The notes under the pieces: model-generated
The model's input: only the letters and a program-made list of their open reading frames with translations
What the model was told of the DNA's origin: nothing
Databases searched by the model: none
Source: Paenibacillus herberti
GTDB taxonomy: Bacteria > Bacillota > Bacilli > Paenibacillales > Paenibacillaceae
Reading direction: 5' to 3'
Assembly (NCBI RefSeq): GCF_002233675.1
Contig: NZ_NMUQ01000003.1
Location: 1-37,017 of the forward strand
Length of the DNA stretch: 37,017 bases
Part shown: in pieces, positions 1 to 7,227 of the stretch
Layout of the letters: the number at the start of each line of letters is the position of its first letter
Numbering within the stretch: position 1 is the first letter of the stretch
Translations under genes and position numbers: made by a program

Positions 1-15
1 GTCGAGGGCTTATCC
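1..15 (+). rRNA. 23S rRNA, extreme 3' end (partial)
   Basis: The first bases (gtcgagggcttatcc) match the conserved 3' terminus of Firmicute 23S rRNA, which ends in a GGUCGAGG-CUUA-CC sequence. Only the last 15 or so nucleotides are in the window, so the call rests on a short match and on the fact that a tRNA cluster follows on the same strand, as is common behind Bacillales rRNA operons. Confidence 0.7.
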
Positions 16-104
16 AAATCAGTGAAGCACCAGCCGGTCAGCACGGCATATCGTTCGATCCAGTTTTCAGGGCGCAAGCCTTGAAGAAACACTTAGTTTT
101 ATAT
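16..104 (+). other. Spacer between 23S rRNA and tRNA cluster
   Basis: No gene is visible. The stretch has the look of rRNA-operon spacer RNA (cagttttcaggg followed by a small gggcgcaagcct-like hairpin). No 5S rRNA is present here, although 23S is usually followed by 5S; the spacer is too short to hold a gene of about 117 nt. Confidence 0.5.
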
Positions 105-180
105 TCCCTGATAGCTCAGTTGGTAGAGCACTCGACTGTTAATCGAGTTGTCACAGGTTCGAGTCCTGTTCGGGGAGCCA
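105..180 (+). tRNA. tRNA-Asn (GTT)
   Basis: Complete cloverleaf: acceptor TCCCTGA pairs with TCGGGGA, the anticodon loop is ctGTTaa, the T-loop is GGTTCGAGTCC, and CCA is encoded. First tRNA of a seven-gene cluster behind 23S rRNA. Confidence 0.96.
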
Positions 181-183
181 TAT

Positions 184-274
184 GGAGAGCTGTCCGAGTG
201 GTCGAAGGAGCACGATTGGAAATCGTGTATACGTTAATCGCGTATCGAGAGTTCGAATCTCTCGCTCTCCGCCA
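184..274 (+). tRNA. tRNA-Ser (GGA)
   Basis: Class II tRNA of 91 nt with a long variable arm (tatacgttaatcgcgtat). Acceptor GGAGAGC pairs with GCTCTCC, anticodon loop ttGGAaa, encoded CCA. Confidence 0.96.
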
Positions 275-278
275 GTAT

Positions 279-353
279 GGCCCGTTGGTCAAGGGGTTAA
301 GACACCTCCCTTTCACGGAGGTAACAGGGGTTCGAATCCCCTACGGGTCACCA
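279..353 (+). tRNA. tRNA-Glu (TTC)
   Basis: Acceptor GGCCCGT pairs with ACGGGTC (one G-T pair), anticodon loop ctTTCac, T-arm GGGGTTCGAATCCCC, encoded CCA. Same cluster and strand as its neighbours. Confidence 0.96.
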
Positions 354-400
354 TTTTTCTATTTCTACATAAGAGTTGGCTATAACGGCCATTCTATTTA

Positions 401-476
401 GGAAGCTTAGCTCAGCTGGGAGAGCATCTGCCTTACAAGCAGAGGGTCGGGGGTTCGATCCCCTCAGCTTCCACCA
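401..476 (+). tRNA. tRNA-Val (TAC)
   Basis: Acceptor GGAAGCT pairs with AGCTTCC, anticodon loop ctTACaa, T-arm GGGGGTTCGATCCCC, encoded CCA. Confidence 0.96.
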
Positions 477-485
477 CTCATGTAT

Positions 486-560
486 TGGGGATTAGCCAAG
501 CGGTAAGGCAACGGACTTTGACTCCGTCATTCTCAGGTTCGATCCCTGAATCCCCAGCCA
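486..560 (+). tRNA. tRNA-Gln (TTG)
   Basis: Acceptor TGGGGAT pairs with ATCCCCA, anticodon loop ctTTGac, T-arm CAGGTTCGATCCCTG, encoded CCA. Confidence 0.96.
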
Positions 561-565
561 TTCAT

Positions 566-638
566 GAGCCATTAGCTCAGTTGGTAGAGCACCTGACTTT
601 TAATCAGGGTGTCGAAGGTTCGAGTCCTTCATGGCTCA
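566..638 (+). tRNA. tRNA-Lys (TTT)
   Basis: Acceptor GAGCCAT pairs with ATGGCTC, anticodon loop ctTTTaa. The terminal CCA is not encoded (the gene is followed by CTT after discriminator A), so it must be added by nucleotidyltransferase. Confidence 0.95.
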
Positions 639-648
639 CTTTTCACTT

Positions 649-729
649 GCGCGTATGGCGGAATTGGCAGACGCACCAGACTTAGGATCTGGCGCCTTCG
701 GCGTGGGGGTTCAAGTCCCTCTACGCGCA
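649..729 (+). tRNA. tRNA-Leu (TAG)
   Basis: Class II tRNA with variable arm cgccttcggcg. Acceptor GCGCGTA pairs with TACGCGC, anticodon loop ctTAGga. CCA is not encoded. Last tRNA before the terminator. Confidence 0.95.
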
Positions 730-740
730 TACTTGTTTAA

Positions 741-766
741 AAACCTTGAGAAATCAAGGTTTTTTT
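741..766 (+). terminator. Rho-independent terminator of first tRNA cluster
   Basis: Stem aaaccttga / tcaaggttt (9 bp) with a GAAA loop, followed by a T run. It lies 11 bases after tRNA-Leu and should end the rRNA-tRNA transcript. Confidence 0.92.
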
Positions 767-855
767 CGTTGTTATCTATTCTTTTCAACATTCTTAAAAT
801 GAAGCAAAATCAACTACTAACCTTCAGGACATAGACAGGGTTCGGAAGGTTTCTT

Positions 856-884
856 TTGACAAGACAAGTGAGAAACGTTATCAT
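856..884 (+). promoter_or_regulatory. Sigma-A promoter of the siderophore ABC/FhuF genes
   Basis: A perfect -35 box TTGACA (856-861) is separated by 17 bp from TATCAT (879-884). The predicted start point falls in the Fur box just downstream, so repressor binding would block RNA polymerase. Confidence 0.8.
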
Positions 885-890
885 ATTTAC

Positions 891-909
891 TATAATGATA
901 ATCGTTATC
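891..909. promoter_or_regulatory. Fur box
   Basis: tataatgataatcgttatc matches the 19-bp Fur consensus GATAATGATAATCATTATC at 17 positions. It covers the predicted transcription start of an iron-uptake operon, the expected place for iron-dependent repression. Confidence 0.9.
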
Positions 910-953
910 AGGGACTCGGAGCATGGCTCCGGTAGGAGAGAGGAGCATGCAGC

Positions 954-1814
954 ATGGTTCGTTTAGTAACCAGCCAGCTTGATATAGCCTACGAGAAAAG
1001 GCAAATCGTTCGAGATCTAAATTTGAGCATTCCCCAAGGGAAGATTACTGCGCTCGTAGGCTCCAATGGATCTGGTAAGTCGACCATTCTGAAAACGATG
1101 GCGCGACTGATGTCACCCCAGAACGGCCAAGTGCTGTTGGACGGCAAGTCTATCCACAAGCAGTCCACAAAGGATGTGGCTAAGGAGCTGGCTATCCTTC
1201 CGCAGAATCCAACGGCTCCTGACGGATTGACGGTGCAAGAGCTCGTCTCCTACGGACGTTTTCCTTATCAGAAGGGGTTCAGCTCCATGCGTAAGGAAGA
1301 TCGTGAGATTATTGCTTGGGCTCTGGACGCTACGAGCATGACCATGTTTGCCGACCGTCCTGTAGATCAGTTGTCCGGTGGACAGCGGCAGCGTGGCTGG
1401 ATCGCAATGGCGTTAGCACAGGAGACGGATATCCTCTTCCTGGATGAACCGACAACTTTCCTGGACATGGCTCATCAGCTGGATGTACTTCAATTGTTGC
1501 AGCAACTGAATGCCAAAGAGAACAGAACTATTGTTATGGTCGTTCATGACCTTAATCATGCTTCTCGATTTGCCCATCACATGGTTGCGATCAAGTCGGG
1601 AACTGTGCTTGCAGAAGGCTCTCCCGTGGAAGTTATGAGACCGAAAGTGATGCGTGACGTGTTCGGTATAGAAGCTGATATCGTCAGCGATCCTCGTACT
1701 GGCGTTCCTCTTTGCCTTCCTTACGCTCTTGCGACAGGGGAACGGACAGTTGAGCGACCTGTACTGGATCTTGAGGGCGAATCACAGCGAGTACTGCAAC
1801 CGGCGGGTGTTTAA
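954..1814 (+). CDS. Iron-siderophore ABC transporter ATP-binding protein (FecE/FepC/YusV-like)
   Basis: Cytoplasmic ATPase of 286 residues that would power ferric-siderophore import. Visible motifs in order are Walker A (GSNGSGKST), the signature LSGGQRQR, Walker B with catalytic Glu (DILFLDEPT) and the H-loop histidine (VVHDLNH). Length fits the FecE/FepC family, with a tail of about 30 residues beyond the usual end. The start ATG has AGGAG eight bases upstream; an ATG at 947 is in another frame. No permease or binding-protein gene is adjacent, so like Bacillus YusV it may be an orphan ATPase serving permeases encoded elsewhere. The Fur box directly upstream supports an iron role. The exact siderophore cannot be told from the sequence. 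Confidence 0.92.
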   Translation: MVRLVTSQLDIAYEKRQIVRDLNLSIPQGKITALVGSNGSGKSTILKTMARLMSPQNGQVLLDGKSIHKQSTKDVAKELAILPQNPTAPDGLTVQELVSYGRFPYQKGFSSMRKEDREIIAWALDATSMTMFADRPVDQLSGGQRQRGWIAMALAQETDILFLDEPTTFLDMAHQLDVLQLLQQLNAKENRTIVMVVHDLNHASRFAHHMVAIKSGTVLAEGSPVEVMRPKVMRDVFGIEADIVSDPRTGVPLCLPYALATGERTVERPVLDLEGESQRVLQPAGV

Positions 1815-1834
1815 ACCGCCGGTATTTCTTTTTT
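1799..1834 (+). terminator. Terminator-like hairpin at the end of the ABC ATPase gene
   Basis: Stem accggcgg (1799-1806) / ccgccggt (1816-1823) spans the stop codon of the ATPase gene and is followed by a T-rich run (atttctttttt). It probably ends or attenuates transcription between the ATPase gene and the FhuF-like gene, lowering expression of the second gene relative to the first. Confidence 0.65.
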
Positions 1835-1850
1835 GAGAGGGGCCTCAGGA

Positions 1851-2657
1851 ATGGAGAGTGGGACGCAGGATATGCTGCATAGCAAGATAGGGCTGCTGAA
1901 GGAGATGCCAGAGGGTATCCGTATGCAGGCCACAGTTCGTGAGCTTGCGGGAAATCCAGAGACAGCATTGCTGTTCCTGAGCCGTTATGCAGAGCTGATT
2001 CCATCACCTTCAATAGAACCTGCGGCTACATACTTTCCATCCTGGATTCGCAGTATAACGGGAAGCGTTCATTATTTGACGGCTAGCGGTGCTGGCAGCG
2101 TCTCACTCGACCCTGAGGACTGGCAGATGGTGCTTTATAAACCAGAGGATGTCTCTTACGCGTCGATAGGCTTCATTTGTTCGTCAATCCGACTGGAGTC
2201 GACTCCGATCAGATTGGCTGCTGCAGAGAGGCAGGAGATGCTGGAGCAATTGTACGGCGGTTTGCTTTCCCCTATGTTCAAGGGCTTGGCTAGTGGTGCA
2301 GGAGTTCGAGTTACTGACTTATGGCGGCTTTTTGCGAGCAGCCTCAACAATACGAGAACCGGACTATTAGATGCAGTCTCGGCGGATAGTGAACTTAAGG
2401 AAGCGATGGAGCAGGACTTCAACTATGTAATGGGAGACATGTCAGGAGAGACGTTCGGTGAACGCCGCAATCCGTTGGCTATTCGTTTCACATTCATCGA
2501 CAGCCCCTATAAACCCGGCACACAAATGGCGATGCGTGGTGCTTGCTGCCTTGCGTTCAAGACGGAATATGCCAAGTATTGCTATCATTGTCCTCGTCTG
2601 AAGCCGCAGGAACGCAACCGAATGTACGATGAAATTTGTGGCAGTAAATCTAGTTGA
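1851..2657 (+). CDS. FhuF-like ferric-siderophore reductase, [2Fe-2S] protein
   Basis: Protein of 268 residues. Its C-terminus holds the FhuF [2Fe-2S] signature, two adjacent cysteines then C-x2-C (C232, C233, C244, C247; spacing CC-x10-C-x2-C). FhuF-family proteins reduce ferric iron in imported hydroxamate siderophores in the cytoplasm and release it. The N-terminal two thirds is poorly conserved in this family and shows no other motif. ATG 1851 is chosen because GAGAGGGG lies eight bases upstream; a TTG in frame at 1833 has no ribosome binding site. It lies 36 bp after the siderophore ATPase gene and probably shares its Fur-controlled promoter by read-through of the hairpin between them. 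The iron context and the cysteine motif agree, so confidence is high for the family and moderate for the substrate. Confidence 0.85.
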   Translation: MESGTQDMLHSKIGLLKEMPEGIRMQATVRELAGNPETALLFLSRYAELIPSPSIEPAATYFPSWIRSITGSVHYLTASGAGSVSLDPEDWQMVLYKPEDVSYASIGFICSSIRLESTPIRLAAAERQEMLEQLYGGLLSPMFKGLASGAGVRVTDLWRLFASSLNNTRTGLLDAVSADSELKEAMEQDFNYVMGDMSGETFGERRNPLAIRFTFIDSPYKPGTQMAMRGACCLAFKTEYAKYCYHCPRLKPQERNRMYDEICGSKSS

Positions 2658-2677
2658 ATTTTTTATAAAAAAAAGAC

Positions 2678-2706
2678 TTGCATTCCTCGTCCGAGCCTGA
2701 TATATT
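2678..2706 (+). promoter_or_regulatory. Promoter of second tRNA operon
   Basis: TTGCAT (2678-2683), a 17-bp spacer and TATATT (2701-2706), about 37 bp before the first tRNA of the cluster. Spacing is ideal and one base differs from consensus in each of the two core positions that matter most. Confidence 0.75.
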
Positions 2707-2742
2707 ATTACTTGTCGCGTTGAACAAAACGTTCTTCAACAA

Positions 2743-2817
2743 GCGGAAGTGGCTCAGCGGTAGAGCATCGCCTTGCCAAGGCGAGGGTCGCGGGTTCGAT
2801 TCCCGTCTTCCGCTCCA
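2743..2817 (+). tRNA. tRNA-Gly (GCC)
   Basis: Acceptor GCGGAAG pairs with CTTCCGC, anticodon loop ttGCCaa, encoded CCA. First of four tRNAs in the second cluster. Confidence 0.96.
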
Positions 2818-2820
2818 TAC

Positions 2821-2897
2821 GTGCCCGTAGCTCAGCTGGATAGAGCATTTGACTACGAATCAAAAGGTCGGGAGTTCGAATCTCTCCGGGCACGCCA
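2821..2897 (+). tRNA. tRNA-Arg (ACG)
   Basis: Acceptor GTGCCCG pairs with CGGGCAC, anticodon loop ctACGaa (A34 would be edited to inosine), encoded CCA. Confidence 0.96.
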
Positions 2898-2906
2898 TTT
2901 TAATTA

Positions 2907-2983
2907 CGGGATGTAGCTCAGCTTGGTAGAGCACCTGGTTTGGGACCAGGGGGTCGCATGTTCAAATCGTGTCATCCCGACCA
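2907..2983 (+). tRNA. tRNA-Pro (TGG)
   Basis: Acceptor CGGGATG pairs with CATCCCG, anticodon loop ttTGGga, encoded CCA. Confidence 0.96.
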
Positions 2984-3012
2984 TTATTTTAACTTGCATG
3001 ACTATGTGATCT

Positions 3013-3086
3013 GCGGGTGTAGTTCAATGGTAGAACTTCAGCCTTCCAAGCTGATAGCGTGGGTTCGATTCCCATCACCCGCTCCA
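3013..3086 (+). tRNA. tRNA-Gly (TCC)
   Basis: Acceptor GCGGGTG pairs with CACCCGC, anticodon loop ctTCCaa, encoded CCA. A second glycine tRNA of different anticodon in the same operon. Confidence 0.96.
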
Positions 3087-3100
3087 TAATCATAACTTTA

Positions 3101-3125
3101 AACCTTGCCTAGGCAAGGTTTTTTT
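3101..3125 (+). terminator. Terminator of second tRNA operon
   Basis: Self-complementary aaccttgcct / aggcaaggtt followed by seven T residues, 14 bp after the last tRNA. Confidence 0.92.
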
Positions 3126-3182
3126 GCATTTATTTTCACGCTTTAACACGCTGATTCGCCAAAAAATTACTGCCTCACAGTC

Positions 3183-3211
3183 TTCTATCCCCATCGGTTT
3201 TGTAGTATGAT
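3183..3211 (+). promoter_or_regulatory. Candidate ppc promoter
   Basis: A good -10 box TATGAT (3206-3211) is preceded at 17 bp by a weak -35 (TTCTAT, 3183-3188). It is the best sigma-A-like site between the tRNA terminator and ppc and would give a leader of about 200 nt. Confidence 0.45.
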
Positions 3212-3377
3212 GGGAAAAGCGATTTGAAGTCACCTGTTAACGGGAAACACGCGCCTGGAGCTGCGTACGAGACGTTTGAGGGGGAACGGATTGAGGGTAA
3301 TGGGATGTTTAAACTACCATTAGCCTTAACATTGACACCCGGGGATTCAGCGCCATGCTACCTATGCTTACGAATTG

Positions 3378-3415
3378 GTTCCTCCCGCCTTCGGGGAGTG
3401 AACTGGAGGAGGAAC
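3378..3415 (+). promoter_or_regulatory. Hairpin able to hide the ppc ribosome binding site
   Basis: GTTCCTCC (3378-3385) is an exact complement of GGAGGAAC (3408-3415), which contains part of the strong ppc Shine-Dalgarno sequence GGAGGAGG. A small nested hairpin (ctcccgccttcggggag) sits in the loop. If formed, it would limit ppc translation. No known riboswitch or T-box element was recognised in the rest of the roughly 200-nt leader. Confidence 0.45.
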
Positions 3416-3418
3416 ATA

Positions 3419-6223
3419 ATGTCGGAACAGGCTGCAACTGCTCAAGCGACGACTCGCCCGCAATCGAACAACCTGCTGCGTCGCGACGTCAGATTTATGG
3501 GCAATATATTGGGCGATGTGCTTGTCCATCAGGGCGGCGAAGGGTTGTTGGAAGTGGTTGAGCGGATTCGTGAGATGAGCAAGGCGCTCCGCGCAGAGTT
3601 CGTAACCGAGCTATATGATGAGTTCAAGAAGACCATTACCACGCTGAGTCCTGACATCCGCCACCAGGTCATCCGGGCTTTTGCAATTTATTTCCAGTTG
3701 GTGAATATTGCCGAGCAGAACCATCGTATCCGTCGTAAACGCGACTATGAGCGTTCCGCCGGAGAAGGCGTACAGCCTGGCTCGATTGAGGCGGCTGTTC
3801 AAGTTCTGCATGAGCGGGGTATTCCCGTTGATGGCGTCAAAACGATGCTGGACGGCATTTCTCTTGAGCTGGTTATGACAGCGCATCCGACCGAAGCAAC
3901 GCGTCGCGTTGTCCAGGATATCCACAAGCGTATCGCACTTGGCCTTATGGAGCTGGATAATCCAACGCTCACCTATCGGGAGCGGGAGAAGCTGCGTGAA
4001 GGACTGCTCAACGAAGTACAAATTTTGTGGCAGACCGACGAGCTGCGCGATCGCAAGCCGACTGTCATCGATGAGGTTCGCAATGGACTTTATTACTTTG
4101 ATGAGACTCTGTTCGAGGTGCTTCCCAATGTCTATGGCGAGTTAGAGCGTTGCCTGGATAAGTACTATCCGCAGGAGCAATGGCATGTGCCGGCATATCT
4201 GAAGTTCGGCTCCTGGATAGGCGGCGATCGGGATGGCAATCCGTCCGTTAAGGCCAAGGTGACCTGGGAGACATTGACCCTCCACAAACAGCTGGCTCTG
4301 AGCAAATACGAAGCCATTCTGAAGGAATGGATGGATATTTTGAGCTTCAGCACCAACATTGTCGAAGTGCCTGCCGAGCTAATGGCTTCCATTCAGGAAG
4401 ATCAGCATCGAGTTGAGCTACGTGGAGTCGACAAGTGGCGCAACACCAAGGAGCCTTACAAGGTTAAGCTTTGTTATATGCTGGAGAAGCTGTTCAACAC
4501 GGCCGACGATTCCCTGCGAGGCAGCGCCAAGCGTTATAACAGCCCAGAGGAATTCAAGCAGGATCTGTTGCTGATCGATCGTTCCCTACGTGCCCATTTT
4601 GCGGATTATACAGCCGATACTCATGTTCGTAAGCTTATCCGTCAGGTGGAGCTGTTCGGCTTCCATATGGCAGCGCTGGATGTGCGTCAGCATTCTAGAG
4701 AGCATGAATTGGCTATGTCCGAGATCCTGGCCAAAATGCATGTCGTAGAAGACTACACCTCTCTTTCCGAGGAAGAGAAAATCTCTTTGCTGGACCGGTT
4801 GCTTAACGATCCGCGGCCGCTAACGTCCTCTCACCTGGAGTACACGGAATCCACGCGGGAGTGCCTGGATCTGTATCAGACGATCTATCGCGCCCAGCAG
4901 GAATTCGGCGAGAGCTGTATTTCCAGCTATCTAATCAGCATGACCCAAGGTGCCAGCGACATGCTCGAGGTAATGGTATTCGCCAAAGAGGTCGGCTTGT
5001 TCCGCCAAGAGGCGAGCGGTGCAGTGCGCTGCACGCTACAGTCGGTGCCGCTGTTCGAGACAATCGACGATCTGCATGCCGCCCCAGGCATCATGCAAAA
5101 GCTATTCGATTTGCCGCTATACCGCAAAGCAGTCGAGGCGCGCGGCAATCTGCATGAGATCATGCTGGGCTACTCCGACAGCAACAAGGACGGCGGGGTA
5201 GTTACGGCTAACTGGGAGCTGCGTTGCGCGCTTAACGATATTACCGAAACGGGTTCACGCAACGGCGTAAAGCTCAAGTTCTTCCATGGTCGCGGCGGCT
5301 CGCTTGGACGTGGGGGCATGCCTCTTGGCCGCAGTATTTTGGCTCAGCCTCCTCATACGGTTGGCGGCGGAATCAAAATTACGGAGCAGGGAGAAGTATT
5401 AAGCTCCCGCTACTCCATGCAAGGGATCGCTTATCGCAGTCTGGAGCAGGCCACCTGGGCGTTGCTGACAGCAGCGCGTCTGGCGATGCATCCGGAGCAG
5501 ATGTCGGAGACTAAGCCAGAGTGGGATGAGATCGCCAAGGAGATTTCCGAGACGGCTCAGGAGAAATACCAAGATCTTATTTTCCGCGATTCGGATTTCA
5601 TGGAGTTCTTCAAGGAGTCTACTCCTCTGTCCGAGGTGGGCGAGCTGAACATCGGTTCCCGGCCGGCTAAGCGCAAAAATAGCGATCGCTTTGAAGATCT
5701 ACGCGCCATCCCTTGGGTATTCGCTTGGACGCAGAGTCGGTATCTGCTGCCGGCATGGTATGCGTCAGGTACGGCATTCCAGGCCTATGTGCAAGATGAT
5801 GAGACTCGTCTTGGGACGCTTCGCGACATGTACAAGAGCTTCCCGTTCTTCCGCTCGCTCGTGGATAATCTGCAGATGGCGCTGGCCAAGGCTGATCTGC
5901 TGATCGCCCGCCAGTATGCAGGCATGATCAAGAACGAACAGGTACGCGACCGGATCTTCAATCTGGTAGAGCAGGAGTACCACTTGACGCTCAAACTGAT
6001 TATGGACATTACCGGGCAAAATGAAATTCTCGATAATGTGCCGGTCATTCAAGAGTCGATCCGACTTCGTAATCCTTATGTCGATCCGCTGAGCTACCTG
6101 CAGGTGGAACTGCTAACCGAGCTTCGTCAGAAGCGTGAAGACGAAGAAGATGATACTCAGCTTCTTCGCGAAGTGCTGCTCACCATCAACGGTATTGCAT
6201 CTGGCCTTCGTAATACCGGCTAG
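3419..6223 (+). CDS. ppc: Phosphoenolpyruvate carboxylase
   Basis: Cytosolic enzyme of 934 residues that carboxylates phosphoenolpyruvate with bicarbonate to oxaloacetate, refilling the TCA cycle. All signature blocks are present: TAHPTEATRR with catalytic His156, GGDRDGNP near residue 270, GYSDSNKDGG with Lys590, the mobile loop FHGRGGSLGRGG with His623, SRPAKR, and the C-terminal asparagine-containing tail ending NTG. Length matches bacterial PEPC. The reading frame stays open upstream to 3224, but ATG 3419 is the start because GGAGGAGG lies just before it and the upstream 65 codons do not resemble PEPC. It is a single-gene unit with its own terminator. Nothing in the sequence suggests damage. 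Confidence 0.97.
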   Translation: MSEQAATAQATTRPQSNNLLRRDVRFMGNILGDVLVHQGGEGLLEVVERIREMSKALRAEFVTELYDEFKKTITTLSPDIRHQVIRAFAIYFQLVNIAEQNHRIRRKRDYERSAGEGVQPGSIEAAVQVLHERGIPVDGVKTMLDGISLELVMTAHPTEATRRVVQDIHKRIALGLMELDNPTLTYREREKLREGLLNEVQILWQTDELRDRKPTVIDEVRNGLYYFDETLFEVLPNVYGELERCLDKYYPQEQWHVPAYLKFGSWIGGDRDGNPSVKAKVTWETLTLHKQLALSKYEAILKEWMDILSFSTNIVEVPAELMASIQEDQHRVELRGVDKWRNTKEPYKVKLCYMLEKLFNTADDSLRGSAKRYNSPEEFKQDLLLIDRSLRAHFADYTADTHVRKLIRQVELFGFHMAALDVRQHSREHELAMSEILAKMHVVEDYTSLSEEEKISLLDRLLNDPRPLTSSHLEYTESTRECLDLYQTIYRAQQEFGESCISSYLISMTQGASDMLEVMVFAKEVGLFRQEASGAVRCTLQSVPLFETIDDLHAAPGIMQKLFDLPLYRKAVEARGNLHEIMLGYSDSNKDGGVVTANWELRCALNDITETGSRNGVKLKFFHGRGGSLGRGGMPLGRSILAQPPHTVGGGIKITEQGEVLSSRYSMQGIAYRSLEQATWALLTAARLAMHPEQMSETKPEWDEIAKEISETAQEKYQDLIFRDSDFMEFFKESTPLSEVGELNIGSRPAKRKNSDRFEDLRAIPWVFAWTQSRYLLPAWYASGTAFQAYVQDDETRLGTLRDMYKSFPFFRSLVDNLQMALAKADLLIARQYAGMIKNEQVRDRIFNLVEQEYHLTLKLIMDITGQNEILDNVPVIQESIRLRNPYVDPLSYLQVELLTELRQKREDEEDDTQLLREVLLTINGIASGLRNTG

Positions 6224-6250
6224 TTGAATAGATTTTATTTTCTCAAGGAA

Positions 6251-6286
6251 AGCCGCGACGCTCTTGCAGCGCGCGGTTTTTCTTTT
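6251..6286 (+). terminator. ppc terminator
   Basis: Stem ccgcg-a-cgc (6253-6261) / gcgcgcgg (6269-6276) with one bulged A, followed by tttttctttt. It lies 27 bp after the ppc stop codon. Confidence 0.85.
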
Positions 6287-6322
6287 GAATTCCACAGGCT
6301 GGTGATTGGGGTCTAGAGAACA

Positions 6323-6348
6323 TACGTAAGATGACAGCCATCGTTTCA
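6323..6348 (-). promoter_or_regulatory. ECF-type promoter motif on the reverse strand upstream of sigW
   Basis: On the minus strand the sequence reads TGAAAC, 16 bases, CGTA, the exact SigW-family core. It points away from sigW, toward the 3' end of ppc, so any transcript would be antisense to the ppc terminator region. No convincing minus-strand gene lies downstream. It may be a chance match. Confidence 0.35.
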
Positions 6349-6507
6349 TGTTCGGATGTTAATGATGCAGAAGAGCGCGCGATGTTGGAAGGATCTTGCT
6401 TTTTAAGTTCTCGTGGATTACCATTGCGCTAGACAGTTTCTGGTATCGGTGCTTCTCCCGGATGTTTTCCATAAGGTCAGTCCGGTTAGTCTGGAGGAAT
6501 GAAAGCT

Positions 6508-7074
6508 GTGAAATCCATTGAAGCCAACTTGATCCGGCTCGCTCTCAAGGGAGATCAAAGAGCGTTCGCGGAGCTTGTAGGTATGTATCAAGACAAGCTG
6601 TACCATCTGGCATACCGGATGTTATACAATCGGCAGGAGGCCGAGGATGCTGTGCAGGAAACCTTCTTGCGCGTATTCCGCAACATGGAGCGGTATGATG
6701 ATTCCATGAAGTTCTCCACCTGGATCTATCGCATTACGACCAATTTATCCATCGACCGTCTGCGCCGTCGCAAGCCCGGTTTCTCGCTCGATGCAGAGCT
6801 GCCGGAGCATGACGGATTGGACGGCTATTCGATGTTCGCGAGTGAGGATACTTCTCCCGAAGAGGAAGTGCTGCTGTCGGAGACGCAGCATATTATTCGC
6901 AATGCGATCGACACCCTTCCTCCGAAGTACAAGACGGTTATGGTACTCCGCTATTTGGAGGATCTATCCTTGCAGGAAATCGGTGATGTGATGGATATGC
7001 CGGTCACAACGATTAAAACACGCGTTCATCGCGGTAGGGAATTCTTGAGAAAAAAGCTGGAGCACAAATTATAA
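6508..7074 (+). CDS. sigW: ECF RNA polymerase sigma factor SigW
   Basis: Extracytoplasmic-function sigma factor of about 188 residues that directs transcription of cell-envelope stress genes. Sigma region 2 (residues about 20-90, with DAVQETFLRVFRN and FSTWIYRITTNLSIDRLRRR) and region 4 (LPPKYKTVMVLRYLEDLSLQEIGDVM and a helix-turn-helix MPVTTIKTRVHRGREFLRKKL) are clear, with no region 3, as in this class. An ATG at 6499 is in frame, but GGAGGA touches it directly; GTG 6508 lies ten bases from GGAGG and is the better start. The gene order sigW-rsiW-cdaA-cdaR-glmM is that of Bacillus subtilis, which supports the name. Activity should be held by the anti-sigma factor encoded next. Confidence 0.9.
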   Translation: MKSIEANLIRLALKGDQRAFAELVGMYQDKLYHLAYRMLYNRQEAEDAVQETFLRVFRNMERYDDSMKFSTWIYRITTNLSIDRLRRRKPGFSLDAELPEHDGLDGYSMFASEDTSPEEEVLLSETQHIIRNAIDTLPPKYKTVMVLRYLEDLSLQEIGDVMDMPVTTIKTRVHRGREFLRKKLEHKL

Positions 7075-7094
7075 TCCATGCTTCGGATAAAAAG

Positions 7095-7120
7095 TGAAAC
7101 ACCTTTCGCAGTTATACGTA
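7095..7120 (+). promoter_or_regulatory. SigW-type ECF promoter upstream of rsiW
   Basis: Exact TGAAAC (7095-7100), 16-bp spacer, CGTA (7117-7120), the known core of SigW-dependent promoters in Bacillus. It lies in the gap between sigW and rsiW and reads toward rsiW, so active SigW would raise its own anti-sigma factor, a negative feedback loop. Confidence 0.75.
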
Positions 7121-7227
7121 AGTTATAGATAGACCCCTGGCATGAGCGACTTACTGGCCTAATCTGCCCATGCCGATAGAAGACGGGCAGGGCCTGCCTC
7201 TGTACCCTGAAGAAAGGACTGGCTGCC

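Noticed and set aside
81-834. Several short ORFs over the first tRNA cluster
   Set aside because: They are frames opened across tRNA genes; the tRNA structures explain the sequence.
3224-3418. 65-codon N-terminal extension of PEPC
   Set aside because: It starts at TTG without a ribosome site and is unlike PEPC; the strong GGAGGAGG and ATG 3419 define the start.
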